In this document: positions 25,054-33,125 of the stretch, piece by piece
Layout: each line of letters begins with the position of its first letter
Numbering within the stretch: position 1 is the stretch's first letter
NCBI GenBank assembly: GCA_913009415.1
Contig: CAJVYM010000011.1
Location: forward strand, 1-37,416
Origin: an uncultured bacterium
GTDB taxonomy: Bacteria; Bipolaricaulota; Bipolaricaulia; UBA7950; UBA9294
Direction: 5' to 3'
DNA length: 37,416 nucleotides
Notes under the pieces: model-generated
Databases searched by the model: none
What the model was told of the DNA's origin: nothing
The model's input: only the letters and a program-made list of their open reading frames with translations
Translations under genes and position numbers: made by a program

Positions 25054-27321
25054 CTACACCTGCAGCCACTTGAGGACATCGCCGAAGCGACGCTCCGCCT
25101 CAGAAAGAAGCTCGCGCGAAACGCCCTTGTCGATTATCTCGCGTGCTTCCTGCTGCGCTTTTCGCATGATGTCGACATCGCGCAGCAGGTTCACCGCGCG
25201 CAGTACGCTCAGGAATCCGTGCTGTTTGGTTCCTAAAAGGTCTCCCGGGCCGCGGATCATCAGGTCCTGCTCGGCGATTAAGAACCCGTCGAGGTGCTTG
25301 GAGAACGCGGCCAGCCGCTGCTGCGCGATGTCGGTCTTTGCTGTTGCGATGGCGTAGCAGGTTGCCTTCTGCCCGGCCCGTCCAATCCGGCCGCGCAACT
25401 GGTGGAGCTGCGACAGGCCGAAACGCTCCGCGTGCTCAATCACCATAAACGACGCGTCAAGGACGTCAATTCCCACCTCGATCACCGTCGTTGCCACGAG
25501 TAGATGCACTTGTCCGGAGGCGAAAGCATCCATCGCTTCCTGTTTCTCCGCCGCTGACAGGCGCCCGTGGATCAATCCGACACCGAAGCGCGAAAACACG
25601 GCCGACAGCTCAGCGTGCACCTGTGTCGCCGCCTTCAGATCGAGCTTCTCCGATTCCTCGACGAGCGGGAGGACGACGTACCCCTTCTCCCCCACCTCGA
25701 GGAGCTTGCCGACCTCAGAGTAGACCTCATCGCGCCTGTTTTCGGCAACGCAGATCGTACGCACGTTCTTCTTGCCAAGCGGCATCTCGTCGATCAGCGA
25801 GACGTCGAACTCGCCGTACAGGGTGAGGGCAATCGTACGCGGGATAGGGGTGGCGCTCATGACGAGCAGATCCACATCTTTCCCCTTCTCCTCGATCAGC
25901 GCGCGCTGCACAACGCCGAAGCGGTGCTGCTCATCGATGATCACCAGGCCCAGAGAGTGGAAGGTGACATCCTCTTCGATGAGGGCGTGTGTACCGATTA
26001 CAAGATCGATCTCGCCACCTGAGATCTCCTGCTTCAGCTCGTCCTTCTTCTTGCTCGAGCTGGTGAGGACGGCGCTGTTCACGGGTAGCCCCGCCAGGAG
26101 GCCAGTGATCCTGTGGGCATGTTGCTGGGCGAGGATCTCGGTTGGAGCCATGATCGCCACCTGATATCCCGCATCGATCGCGGCAAGGGCGGCGATCAGG
26201 GAGACGATCGTCTTTCCCGAACCGACGTCCCCCTGCAGCAGGCGCATCATCCGTTTATTCGAGCGCAGATCGGCCATGATCTCGCGCATCGCCCCCTGCT
26301 GCGCGCTCGTGAGGAGGAACGGGAGGCGGGCGATGAACGTGTCGACGAGAGCTCCGTCACCCGCGTGTGACGAGCCGGGAAGCGTGCGCGTGTGCCCACC
26401 CATCCCGATCTGCAGGAGGAGCAGCTCCTCGAACGCCAACGTGCGACGAGCTTTCTCGAACGACTCATCGCCACGCGGGTAGTGGAGAGCGCGGATCGCC
26501 TCTGATCTCTCGAGAAGACCGTGCCGTTCACGGATCTCAGCGGGGATAACATCGGGAAAGGCCCCACCGTACAGCTTCAGGTTCTTGACGATCAGCGTAC
26601 GCAGGTAGCGATCGCTCACCCCTTCCGTCGCCGGGTAGATCGGCACAATGCGCCCGATCTCCATTCCCTCTTCGGCCGGTTCCCATACGGGCGATGAGAT
26701 CTGGAGCTTTCCGTAGTGCTGCTCGATCTTACCATACACGTCGATCCTCTCACCGCGCCGGATCTGGTTTGCCACCCACGGCTGGTTGAACCACGTGGCG
26801 TAGAGGAAACCCGTCCCGTCACTCAGCGTCGCCCGCACGATCGTCGTACGCCCGCTGACGCGAGAATGATCGACACCAACGACATTTGCGCGGACAGCGA
26901 CCGTCTCTCCTCGGTGAAGCGCTCCAATCTGCGCGAAGCGCGACCGATTCTCCAAGCGACGAGGCAGGTAGGTAAGGAGGTCCTCGATCGTGCGTATCCC
27001 CAGCTTCTCCAGGAGCTTCGCCCGCTTTTGACCCACGCCGCTGGCGTGACTTACCGGAAGAGCAAGGCTGGCCGGATCGACCACTGTTTCCACCGTCTGC
27101 TCTCCTCCATCCAGGAAGCTCGCAAGCCTTCCGATAACGCGCTGCCGTTCGAAGTGATCGGCGGCTCTGTACCCGGACGCCACGGGTATGGCAGCCGGGA
27201 GATTGAGCCTGATGAACTCCTCCATCCCGCAGGTGACGGCATCGTCGTTGTAGCCACGCGTTTGCTCCAAGCGCAGTACCTTCCTGATCAGATCGACCGT
27301 ATCCGTGTTTTGTTGTGGCAT
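25054..27321 (-). CDS. recG: ATP-dependent DNA helicase RecG
   Basis: The product is 755 aa from the ATG at 27321; a frame 17 codons longer would overlap def. It has an N-terminal helical extension, the wedge OB-fold domain (about 145-260: RRLENRSRFAQIGALHRGETVAV), the Walker A GDVGSGKT, the DEQH box in LVIIDEQHRFGV, SATPIPRT (motif III) and the C-terminal motif V-VI region TTVIEVGIDV and QLRGRIGR. RecG reverses stalled forks and branch-migrates Holliday junctions. Its 3' end abuts an IS3 remnant. Confidence 0.96.
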   Translation of the reverse strand: MPQQNTDTVDLIRKVLRLEQTRGYNDDAVTCGMEEFIRLNLPAAIPVASGYRAADHFERQRVIGRLASFLDGGEQTVETVVDPASLALPVSHASGVGQKRAKLLEKLGIRTIEDLLTYLPRRLENRSRFAQIGALHRGETVAVRANVVGVDHSRVSGRTTIVRATLSDGTGFLYATWFNQPWVANQIRRGERIDVYGKIEQHYGKLQISSPVWEPAEEGMEIGRIVPIYPATEGVSDRYLRTLIVKNLKLYGGAFPDVIPAEIRERHGLLERSEAIRALHYPRGDESFEKARRTLAFEELLLLQIGMGGHTRTLPGSSHAGDGALVDTFIARLPFLLTSAQQGAMREIMADLRSNKRMMRLLQGDVGSGKTIVSLIAALAAIDAGYQVAIMAPTEILAQQHAHRITGLLAGLPVNSAVLTSSSKKKDELKQEISGGEIDLVIGTHALIEEDVTFHSLGLVIIDEQHRFGVVQRALIEEKGKDVDLLVMSATPIPRTIALTLYGEFDVSLIDEMPLGKKNVRTICVAENRRDEVYSEVGKLLEVGEKGYVVLPLVEESEKLDLKAATQVHAELSAVFSRFGVGLIHGRLSAAEKQEAMDAFASGQVHLLVATTVIEVGIDVLDASFMVIEHAERFGLSQLHQLRGRIGRAGQKATCYAIATAKTDIAQQRLAAFSKHLDGFLIAEQDLMIRGPGDLLGTKQHGFLSVLRAVNLLRDVDIMRKAQQEAREIIDKGVSRELLSEAERRFGDVLKWLQV

Positions 27322-27341
27322 ATCGAGGGTTACTATATAAT
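27313..27341 (+). promoter_or_regulatory. Overlapping divergent def/recG promoter region
   Basis: For def, TTGTGG (27313-27318), 17 bases and a perfect TATAAT (27336-27341) precede the start, with CGGAGG as its site. On the other strand TATAGT (27332-27337) lies ten bases from the recG ATG, which would give a very short or absent leader. Confidence 0.55.
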
Positions 27342-27365
27342 CACGAGCGCTCGGAGGCAAGGCGA

Positions 27366-27863
27366 ATGGCAACAGAAATCAGAACTTATGGGGATTCCGT
27401 CCTCAGGCGTGTGGCCGACCCGCTGCAGTGTATCAACGGAGAAACAAAGAAGATAGCAGAGAAGATGGTTGAGGTGATGATTCGTGCCAACGGCGTGGGC
27501 CTCGCCGCACCGCAGATCGGCGTCTCCAAGCGAATCATCGTCCTCGATCTCGATGGCCAGTTTCACATCCTCGTCAATCCGGAGATCATCGAAACCTCGT
27601 CGGAAGCAGAAGAGGCTGTCGAGGGGTGCTTGAGTGTCCCCGGCGTGGACGCCGAAGTTACTCGAAAGCTACGCGCTCACGTGCGCGGGACCACCCTCGA
27701 CGAGAAGGAAGTGGACATCGAGGGAGAGGGGCTGATGGCGCGGGCGATCCAGCACGAGATCGACCACCTGAACGGGGTCCTGTTCATAGACCACCTCGGT
27801 CCGGCCAAGAAACGGAGCATCATCTCAGAATACCGCCGTAAGCAACGGGAGAAGGACGAGTGA
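27366..27863 (+). CDS. def: Peptide deformylase
   Basis: The product is 165 aa. All three signature motifs are present: GVGLAAPQ (43-50), EGCLSVP (86-92, metal ligand Cys88) and QHEIDHLNG (129-137, two His ligands and the catalytic Glu). It removes the formyl group from new proteins using Fe2+ or another metal. The gene overlaps fmt (GTGA), the classical def-fmt pair. The chosen ATG has the site CGGAGG. Confidence 0.97.
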   Translation: MATEIRTYGDSVLRRVADPLQCINGETKKIAEKMVEVMIRANGVGLAAPQIGVSKRIIVLDLDGQFHILVNPEIIETSSEAEEAVEGCLSVPGVDAEVTRKLRAHVRGTTLDEKEVDIEGEGLMARAIQHEIDHLNGVLFIDHLGPAKKRSIISEYRRKQREKDE

Positions 27864-28783
27864 GGATCGCCTTTCTTGGAACGTCTGCCTTCGCCTGCCC
27901 GGCACTCAAGGCCCTCGCCGAAGCACACGCCATTGTACTCGTCATCACCCAGCCCGATCGCCCGGCAGGGCGCAAGCGCGAATTGCGCCCATCGGCGGTG
28001 AAGAATTCAGCACTCGATTTCGGCCTGCGCATCGCTCAGCCGGAGCGGATCAACAGCAAGGAGGGGATCACTCTGCTGCGCGAGGCTGCACCGGAAGCGA
28101 TCGTCGTCGCCTCCTACGGGCAGTTCCTCAGCACAAAAGTCTTCTCCCTTCCCCCGCTCGGGACGATCAACATCCACGCCTCCCTCCTGCCGCGCTACCG
28201 CGGTGCCGCGCCGATCAATTGGGCGATCATCCGCGGGGAGACGGAAACGGGCGTGACGACCTTCTTCATTGAAAAGGGCATGGACAGCGGGAAGATCCTC
28301 GTGCAGCGCGCCTGCCCGATCGGCCCGGACGAGACAGCAGGCGAACTGCACGATCGTTTGGCCGCACTGGGGGCGGAGGCGATTCTGGAGACACTGCGCT
28401 CGATCGAAGAGGGGACGGCGCGCCCGCGGGCGCAACAAGAGGAAGAGGCCACCCTGGCCCCCAAGCTCTCCCGCGCCGACGGAAAGATCGACTGGACGAG
28501 GAGCGCGCGCGACATTCACAACCTGGTACGCGGGCTGAACCCGTGGCCGGGGGCGTTCACTCACCTCGGGGCTGAGGCGGTAAAAATCCACCGCACTACC
28601 ATAACCGGCATTGGGCACGGAGCGATAACAATAGGAACGATCACGCTGCAGGAAAGCGGTCGCCTCCTTGTGGGCACGGGTGACGAGCTGATCGAGATAC
28701 TGGAGATACAGAAGGAATGCCGTCCGTGCACGAGCGGGAAGGCATTCCTAAACGGACTGCGTGGAGATACTCGCTTCAGCTAG
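27860..28783 (+). CDS. fmt: Methionyl-tRNA formyltransferase
   Basis: The product is 307 aa from a GTG overlapping the def stop. The N-terminal formyl-transfer domain has FLGTSAFACPALKAL, the active-site strand INIHASLLPRYRGAAPINWA (Asn-x-His-x-Ser-Leu-Leu-Pro) and GVTTFFIEKGMDSGKIL with the catalytic Asp. The C-terminal domain (about 205-307) is the tRNA-binding OB-fold. It formylates initiator Met-tRNA using 10-formyl-tetrahydrofolate, the reaction undone by deformylase after translation. Confidence 0.96.
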   Translation: MRIAFLGTSAFACPALKALAEAHAIVLVITQPDRPAGRKRELRPSAVKNSALDFGLRIAQPERINSKEGITLLREAAPEAIVVASYGQFLSTKVFSLPPLGTINIHASLLPRYRGAAPINWAIIRGETETGVTTFFIEKGMDSGKILVQRACPIGPDETAGELHDRLAALGAEAILETLRSIEEGTARPRAQQEEEATLAPKLSRADGKIDWTRSARDIHNLVRGLNPWPGAFTHLGAEAVKIHRTTITGIGHGAITIGTITLQESGRLLVGTGDELIEILEIQKECRPCTSGKAFLNGLRGDTRFS

Positions 28784-29187
28784 CGCGGGTACAAGCCGGC
28801 AAGGCCCGTCTGTTCCATCTTTCGCTCCAGAACGATCCCAGAGAGCTTATGAACGTAGATCTCCGCCGTGTTGTGCACCGTCGCCTTTAGCACATGCCCG
28901 CCGAACGCAGCGGCGCCGTGCTTGGCGATCGTGGCGTGGCAATGGATCATCAGCTCATCCCCCTTACGGGCGAAGTTACCCTGCAAACTGAGCAGCTCCA
29001 CCGGATCAGCGATCCGTTGTACATCATAATTCGATCCGTTCCAGTAGCCGATCTCCAGGTCGCGCAGCATCCCAACGCCGTTTAGAAGAGCCGCCGAATC
29101 GAGCGACAACGTCGCAAGCGATGACATCAGCTCCTCCCCATCCATCAGCCGCACCATCACATCCTGCCCTGATTCCACCTTGATCAT
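28780..29187 (-). CDS. PPC (DUF296) domain protein
   Basis: The product is 135 aa and is the PPC/DUF296 domain alone: a first strand segment (VMVRLMDGEELMSSLATL), GVGMLRDLEIGYWNGSNYD, DPVELLSLQGNFA and the HCHATIAKHGAAAFGGHVL metal-like motif, then AEIYVHKLSGIVLERK. The same fold occurs in plant AT-hook proteins and in free-standing bacterial trimers of unknown function. It has a textbook AGGAGGTG site. Its 3' end overlaps fmt tail to tail by four bases. Confidence 0.9.
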   Translation of the reverse strand: MIKVESGQDVMVRLMDGEELMSSLATLSLDSAALLNGVGMLRDLEIGYWNGSNYDVQRIADPVELLSLQGNFARKGDELMIHCHATIAKHGAAAFGGHVLKATVHNTAEIYVHKLSGIVLERKMEQTGLAGLYPR

Positions 29188-29254
29188 TATGCACCTCCTA
29201 ATCTAGAAATATAACAGTTTACCCCCCTCGGCAGTGAGCCTCTGAAACCAGAGT

Positions 29255-30376
29255 TTACTTCTCGCCGTCTACCTCCCGCATCTTCGCTTCCAGGAATTCC
29301 TGCATCTCCTGTTTCCCAGGCAGGCTAAGCTGGTACTTGGAAACGAAGAGGCTATTGTCCATGCCTGCCAGAGCGTATTCGACTAGAGCATGGTCCTTCT
29401 GCGTACACAGCAGAATGCCGATCGGCAAGCTATCGCCACTCGCCATCATGTTCTTGCGATACCAGCTCACGTAGGTGTTTAGTTGGCCGAGATTCTCGTG
29501 TGTAAAGCCTTCCACCTTCAATTCCACCAAGACATGGCATTTAAGGATGCGGTGGTAGAAGACAAGGTCCACAAAACCATAGTTGTCGCCGATGAGAATG
29601 CGCTTTTGGCGCGCTTCAAAACAGAAACCGTTTCCTAGCTCCAGCAGAAAATCCTGCAACTTGTCGAGGAGGGCGTCTTCCAGATCAGATTCGCTCATTA
29701 CCTCTTGAGGCTTGATCCCGAGGAACTCAAAGACATACGGATCACGAATGTTCAGTTTTGGCGTGGACTGTTCCGCGCCAGATTGGACCAGTTCGGCCAA
29801 CTTCTCTTTGTTCGTGGAGAGGCCGGACCGCTCGAAATAGAGGCTACCGATCTGACGCTTGAGTTCCCGCACTGACCAGTTCCCGCGGATGCACTCGATC
29901 GTGTAGAAAGCCCGTTTTAGGTTATCATCAAGGTCAACAATCAATTCCAGATGGCTATATGAAAGTTGCTGCACAAGTTGTTCTGGAGGAATCTGCAATT
30001 GTGGGGATGCCGTCCCCACTTTCTCCGAAGCGCTCATCCCTGTTGGCAGCATCTTCCTCAATTGTGGGGACAGTGTCCCCACAATTTGCGGACAGAGACG
30101 ATAGAAACGAAGGTAACGATACAATTGCCTGCGGTTGCAGTTACTAACCTTCAGTTTTCCCAGCCTCCTTGCAAGCTCTGCAAGGAGGCCATCCCCGTAG
30201 GAAGCGCGATCTAGCCCGCGCAGCTCATATTCTGCGATATAGGCCCCGATCAACCAGTTCCGCATGGTTAGGCTGATGTTGACTGCCCGCCCCGCCTGCG
30301 CCGCCAAATCGTTGTTCACCCGATCAATAGCGGCGACCAACGCGCCAAAATCGAATCGTTCACTACTGTTCTTCAT
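29255..30376 (-). CDS. YhcG/DUF1016-family PDDEXK nuclease
   Basis: The product is 373 aa. The N-terminal helical DUF1016 domain (about 1-185) includes NWLIGAYIAEYELRG, FYRLCPQ and SYSHLELIVDLDDNLKRAFY then NWSVRELKRQI; the C-terminal PD-(D/E)xK domain has GFVDLVFYHRILKCHVLVELK, with Asp270, Glu285-x-Lys287 and Gln298. Such proteins are predicted nucleases often found in defence islands and near restriction systems. Here it is the third gene of a hepT-mntA operon, its ATG overlapping the mntA stop. Residues 98-127 contain two VGT(L/A)SPQL repeats encoded by palindromic DNA. Confidence 0.92.
   Translation of the reverse strand: MKNSSERFDFGALVAAIDRVNNDLAAQAGRAVNISLTMRNWLIGAYIAEYELRGLDRASYGDGLLAELARRLGKLKVSNCNRRQLYRYLRFYRLCPQIVGTLSPQLRKMLPTGMSASEKVGTASPQLQIPPEQLVQQLSYSHLELIVDLDDNLKRAFYTIECIRGNWSVRELKRQIGSLYFERSGLSTNKEKLAELVQSGAEQSTPKLNIRDPYVFEFLGIKPQEVMSESDLEDALLDKLQDFLLELGNGFCFEARQKRILIGDNYGFVDLVFYHRILKCHVLVELKVEGFTHENLGQLNTYVSWYRKNMMASGDSLPIGILLCTQKDHALVEYALAGMDNSLFVSKYQLSLPGKQEMQEFLEAKMREVDGEK
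30001..30086. repeat. Two palindromes inside the yhcG-like gene
   Basis: GTGGGGA/TCCCCAC with a five-base centre (30001-30019) and a perfect 27-bp odd-centred palindrome (30060-30086: AATTGTGGGGACA, central G, TGTCCCCACAATT). Both are read in the same frame and give VGTASPQL and VGTLSPQL. Confidence 0.85.
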
Positions 30377-30714
30377 ACCTTAGCCTCAAGCTTGCCTGAC
30401 AACGGCCTCGATCCCAGGGGCTCTTGTATCACTTCGTAGCCCTGTTCGATTACCTTGCGGAACGACTCGGAAGTCCTGTTCCAATCAAGTACGTCCACCC
30501 GAAAGGGCAGATCCGATTCTTCGAACGCCTCTTTCAGGTGCCGCAAGCACTCAGCGCTCAGATTCTTTTGGCAGACGACTGCTAAATCGAGATCGGAGTA
30601 GACTTTAGACCTTCCCGCCACGCGGGAGCCGAAGGCGCGCACTTCACAGGCTGGCACGTGTTCGGCAAGAATGTGCTCGACCGTTTTCAGATGGGCTGGT
30701 TTGATATCAATCAT
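30373..30714 (-). CDS. mntA: MntA-type minimal nucleotidyltransferase antitoxin
   Basis: The product is 113 aa from the ATG at 30714, which overlaps the end of hepT by eight bases. GS-x10-DxD is complete: Gly29-Ser30, Asp41 and Asp43 (FGSRVAGRSKVYSDLDLAVV). MntA proteins transfer AMP to a tyrosine of the HepT toxin and so silence it (type VII TA system). The end overlaps the start of the yhcG-like gene (ATGA), linking nuclease and TA pair in one transcript. Confidence 0.92.
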   Translation of the reverse strand: MIDIKPAHLKTVEHILAEHVPACEVRAFGSRVAGRSKVYSDLDLAVVCQKNLSAECLRHLKEAFEESDLPFRVDVLDWNRTSESFRKVIEQGYEVIQEPLGSRPLSGKLEAKV

Positions 30715-31126
30715 TGCGAGCTTCCAGCGCTTGAAGGAGTCTTGCCGCATCTTTAACAAAGCCACGCGCCGTTTCGTACACTTCCCGTGCGATCTTAGGA
30801 TCATAGATGTGCGCCGTCTGGTTTCGCGCATCGTGATAGATCATCCACTGCTCGACATCTTCGATCAGACGGCTCTCCGCTGCCAGGCGGAACAGTTCGC
30901 GCCTGGTTACACCGTCTGCGATCATCGGGCTGAGGTTAGTTTCCAGCCATCTTTTCATGAACTTCCAGCAGAGCTCGTAAGTGAACTCGAAGTTCTGGAT
31001 CACTCCCGCCTTGATGACCTCTTGGTAGTCAGCGGGCATGCTTTCGAGCTTATCCTTTGCCGCTACGTCAAGAGATCGATCAAAAGACTCAACCGCTTTC
31101 TGCAAACTGCTTAGATCAAGAGGCAT
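30707..31126 (-). CDS. hepT: HepT-type HEPN toxin (HI0074 family)
   Basis: The product is 139 aa with an AAGGAGG site. It carries the RNase signature RX4HXY as RNQTAHIY (Arg101, His106, Tyr108), where Tyr108 is the residue AMPylated by MntA in characterised systems. The all-helical body (NFEFTYELCWKFMKRWLE) is that of the HI0074 substrate-binding family. The predicted activity is cleavage of RNA, controlled by MntA. Confidence 0.93.
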   Translation of the reverse strand: MPLDLSSLQKAVESFDRSLDVAAKDKLESMPADYQEVIKAGVIQNFEFTYELCWKFMKRWLETNLSPMIADGVTRRELFRLAAESRLIEDVEQWMIYHDARNQTAHIYDPKIAREVYETARGFVKDAARLLQALEARND

Positions 31127-31141
31127 CGCTCTCCCTCCTTG

Positions 31142-31193
31142 TACGATGCAAGCTTATCGATTTGCGGGTAGTCGGTCAATCGCTTGCATCGTA
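31142..31193. promoter_or_regulatory. 12-bp inverted repeat bracketing the hepT promoter
   Basis: TACGATGCAAGC (31142-31153) and GCTTGCATCGTA (31182-31193) are perfect complements, 28 bases apart, between divergent hepT and nth. A candidate minus-strand promoter (TTGACC at 31174-31179 and TAAGCT at 31151-31156, 17-base spacer) lies between or on the arms, so a dimeric regulator bound here could block it. Confidence 0.7.
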
Positions 31194-31220
31194 AATCACC
31201 TGCACCTATCCTCTTCAGCC

Positions 31221-31868
31221 ATGAACGCCAAGGGAAAGGTCGATTGGATCGCACAGCGCTTGATCGATCGCTACGGTGAGGTCAAGATCGCAAGAAGCGA
31301 TCCTCTTGAGGAATTGGTCACGACGATCCTCTCGCAGAACACGAACGACACAAACCGCGATCACGCATACCGCTCGTTGATCGACCGCTTCGGATCGTTT
31401 GAGGCAGTGATCGAAGCACCAGCGCAGGAGATCGCAGAGGCGATAAGGATCGGCGGGCTGCACAATCAAAAGTCGATACGGATCAAGAACGTCCTTGCGC
31501 GCATCATGCAGGAACGAGGGTCACTCGACATCTCGTTTCTTGCGGGTCTCCCACTCGATGAAGCGATGTCGTGGCTCCTATCATTTCCCGGGGTGGGGAG
31601 GAAGACGGCGGGGATCGTGATGCTTTTCTCGTTTAATAGGCCGTACTTTCCGGTCGACACGCACATCAGGCGCGTCACGCAACGGCTCGGGCTCGTCGGC
31701 CCGAAGGACGATCCGCACGGGCGGATGAACGAGCTTCTACCTCCCGATCCAGCGCTCATGCGGCGGCTGCACCTGCAGCTTATCCGCCTCGGTCGCGAGA
31801 TCTGCCACCCGCGCAATCCCGACTGCCAAAGTTGCCCGCTATCCAAGCTGTGTCCTTCGGCTGTGTAG
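31221..31868 (+). CDS. nth: Endonuclease III (DNA glycosylase/AP lyase)
   Basis: The product is 215 aa from the ATG at 31221. The helix-hairpin-helix is LSFPGVGRKTAGIVM with catalytic Lys128; the catalytic Asp146 is in FPVDTHIRRV. Four cysteines for the 4Fe-4S cluster follow the spacing C-x6-C-x2-C-x5-C (195, 202, 205, 211). It excises oxidised pyrimidines and cuts the abasic site. No clear ribosome binding site precedes this ATG, so the start is less certain; it is divergent from the hepT operon. Confidence 0.94.
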   Translation: MNAKGKVDWIAQRLIDRYGEVKIARSDPLEELVTTILSQNTNDTNRDHAYRSLIDRFGSFEAVIEAPAQEIAEAIRIGGLHNQKSIRIKNVLARIMQERGSLDISFLAGLPLDEAMSWLLSFPGVGRKTAGIVMLFSFNRPYFPVDTHIRRVTQRLGLVGPKDDPHGRMNELLPPDPALMRRLHLQLIRLGREICHPRNPDCQSCPLSKLCPSAV

Positions 31869-32215
31869 GTAGGTTCACAGCAGATTGGTCGTGTAACGGT
31901 GCGCGAAGGAAAGTACGAGGATAGACGGGCAATCAGGCGGCACAACTGTAGTGGGAGATTGCTCCAGTCCACAAATCTTATGAAACGCTTATCTGCAGCG
32001 TTGGGCCCTGTGCCCGACGGGCTATGATGATGCCGGAAGATCGGATCTACTGTAAGTTGCTACAAGATGTTGCAGACAAGCTGCAACGCTACGAAAGCAC
32101 AATCGTGCTCCGGGTTTCTTGTTGGTGAGCTTAACGTCTTGAGCAAGCGTAGCAGACGGGTGCGAGATTGCTTTTTTAGAACCTATTCCCGATCATCTGC
32201 CATGCGGAGGTGGAC
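31869..32215. other. Gene-free spacer before the pncC-like gene
   Basis: No gene seen. It contains one ACAAG-loop hairpin (32068-32088) and otherwise unremarkable sequence. Confidence 0.5.
32068..32088 (+). repeat. Hairpin repeat with ACAAG loop
   Basis: GTTGCAG (32069-32075), loop ACAAG, CTGCAAC (32081-32087), followed by GCTACGAAAGC. It is nearly identical to the member at 393-413. Confidence 0.75.
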
Positions 32216-32692
32216 ATGACCATTGAAGAACAGCTGGGAGATGAACTGAGAGGGCAAAAGCTCACGGTCGCTGTTGCTGAATCGTGCACCGGGGGGCTGC
32301 TCGGGAGCCGGATCACGGATGTTGCCGGGTCGTCGGAGTACTTCCTCGGCGGGGTGATCGCCTACCAGAACGAGGTAAAGGAAGCGCTCCTGCATGTCCC
32401 ACGCGATGTGATCGCATCACACGGCGCGGTAAGTTCCGAGACAGCGGAGGCGATGGCCAGCGGGTGCCGCAACCTGTTCAAGTGCGACATCGCCGTCTCC
32501 ATCACCGGGATCGCCGGTCCGGGTGGAGGGAGTGCAGAGAATCCCCTCGGCCTCACCTACATTGGCCTTGCCACCTCGCGTGGTGTGATCTCTCGCCGTT
32601 ACCAATGGAGTGGAGATCGCACAGAGAACAAGGAATCTTCCGTCCACGCGGCGATGAAGCTGACCCTCTCCACGCTGAAACGTGAAGGGTAA
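32216..32692 (+). CDS. pncC: CinA C-terminal-type nicotinamide-nucleotide amidase
   Basis: The product is 158 aa from the ATG at 32216; GGAGG lies five bases upstream, and a GTG at 32210 would fall within it. It is the stand-alone CinA C-terminal domain: VAVAESCTGGLLGSRITDV with the active-site Ser, YFLGGVIAYQNEVK, HGAVSSETAEAMASG and SITGIAGPGGG. The enzyme deamidates nicotinamide mononucleotide to nicotinate mononucleotide, recycling NAD breakdown products. No cinA N-terminal domain is attached. Confidence 0.93.
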   Translation: MTIEEQLGDELRGQKLTVAVAESCTGGLLGSRITDVAGSSEYFLGGVIAYQNEVKEALLHVPRDVIASHGAVSSETAEAMASGCRNLFKCDIAVSITGIAGPGGGSAENPLGLTYIGLATSRGVISRRYQWSGDRTENKESSVHAAMKLTLSTLKREG

Positions 32693-33125
32693 GACCATTG
32701 CCCGTGTTGAGCGAGTAGGGAGATAAACTTCGTGGTGTGAGCGAGTATGTGACGTGTTTACCTGGCAGGTGGAGTTGTCGTTTTGCGGGCACTGTCCGTG
32801 GTTTGCCACCTGGTGGAGGGTTGCTTGCTCCTCCTCCCCCTCAGTCCTAGTCCTCGTAACTCATCACTCCTCACCCGTCACGCATTACCCTCTTGCGAGA
32901 AACACAAGCATTTCCTCTCGCCCGTTCGCTGCGCTCACTCAAACCGCCAAGTCCGCGAAGAAAGCAACGCACGAAAAGCGAGACTTCCCCCCCTTCCTTT
33001 CTTGATTCCTTGCCATTCACTATTTCCCGCTCTTCACTCCTCACCCGTCACGCATCACTGCTGTTTCCCTTCCCGTTTCCCCACTGATCCTGTATACTAG
33101 TAGCACTTTGTTGGAGGTGACTTGT
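32693..33125. other. Gene-free stretch with CTCACCCGTCACGCAT repeats
   Basis: No supported gene. CACTCCTCACCCGTCACGCA occurs twice (about 32867-32886 and 33035-33054). A family C repeat is at 32896-32940. TATACT at 33093-33098 may be the -10 of the downstream gene. Confidence 0.55.
32896..32940 (+). repeat. Repeat family C, best copy 1
   Basis: A 45-bp segment of the form GCGAGA, CACAAGCATTT, CGCCCGTTCGCT, CGCTCACTC, matching 36066-36110 with about five differences. Neither copy encodes anything recognisable. Confidence 0.75.
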
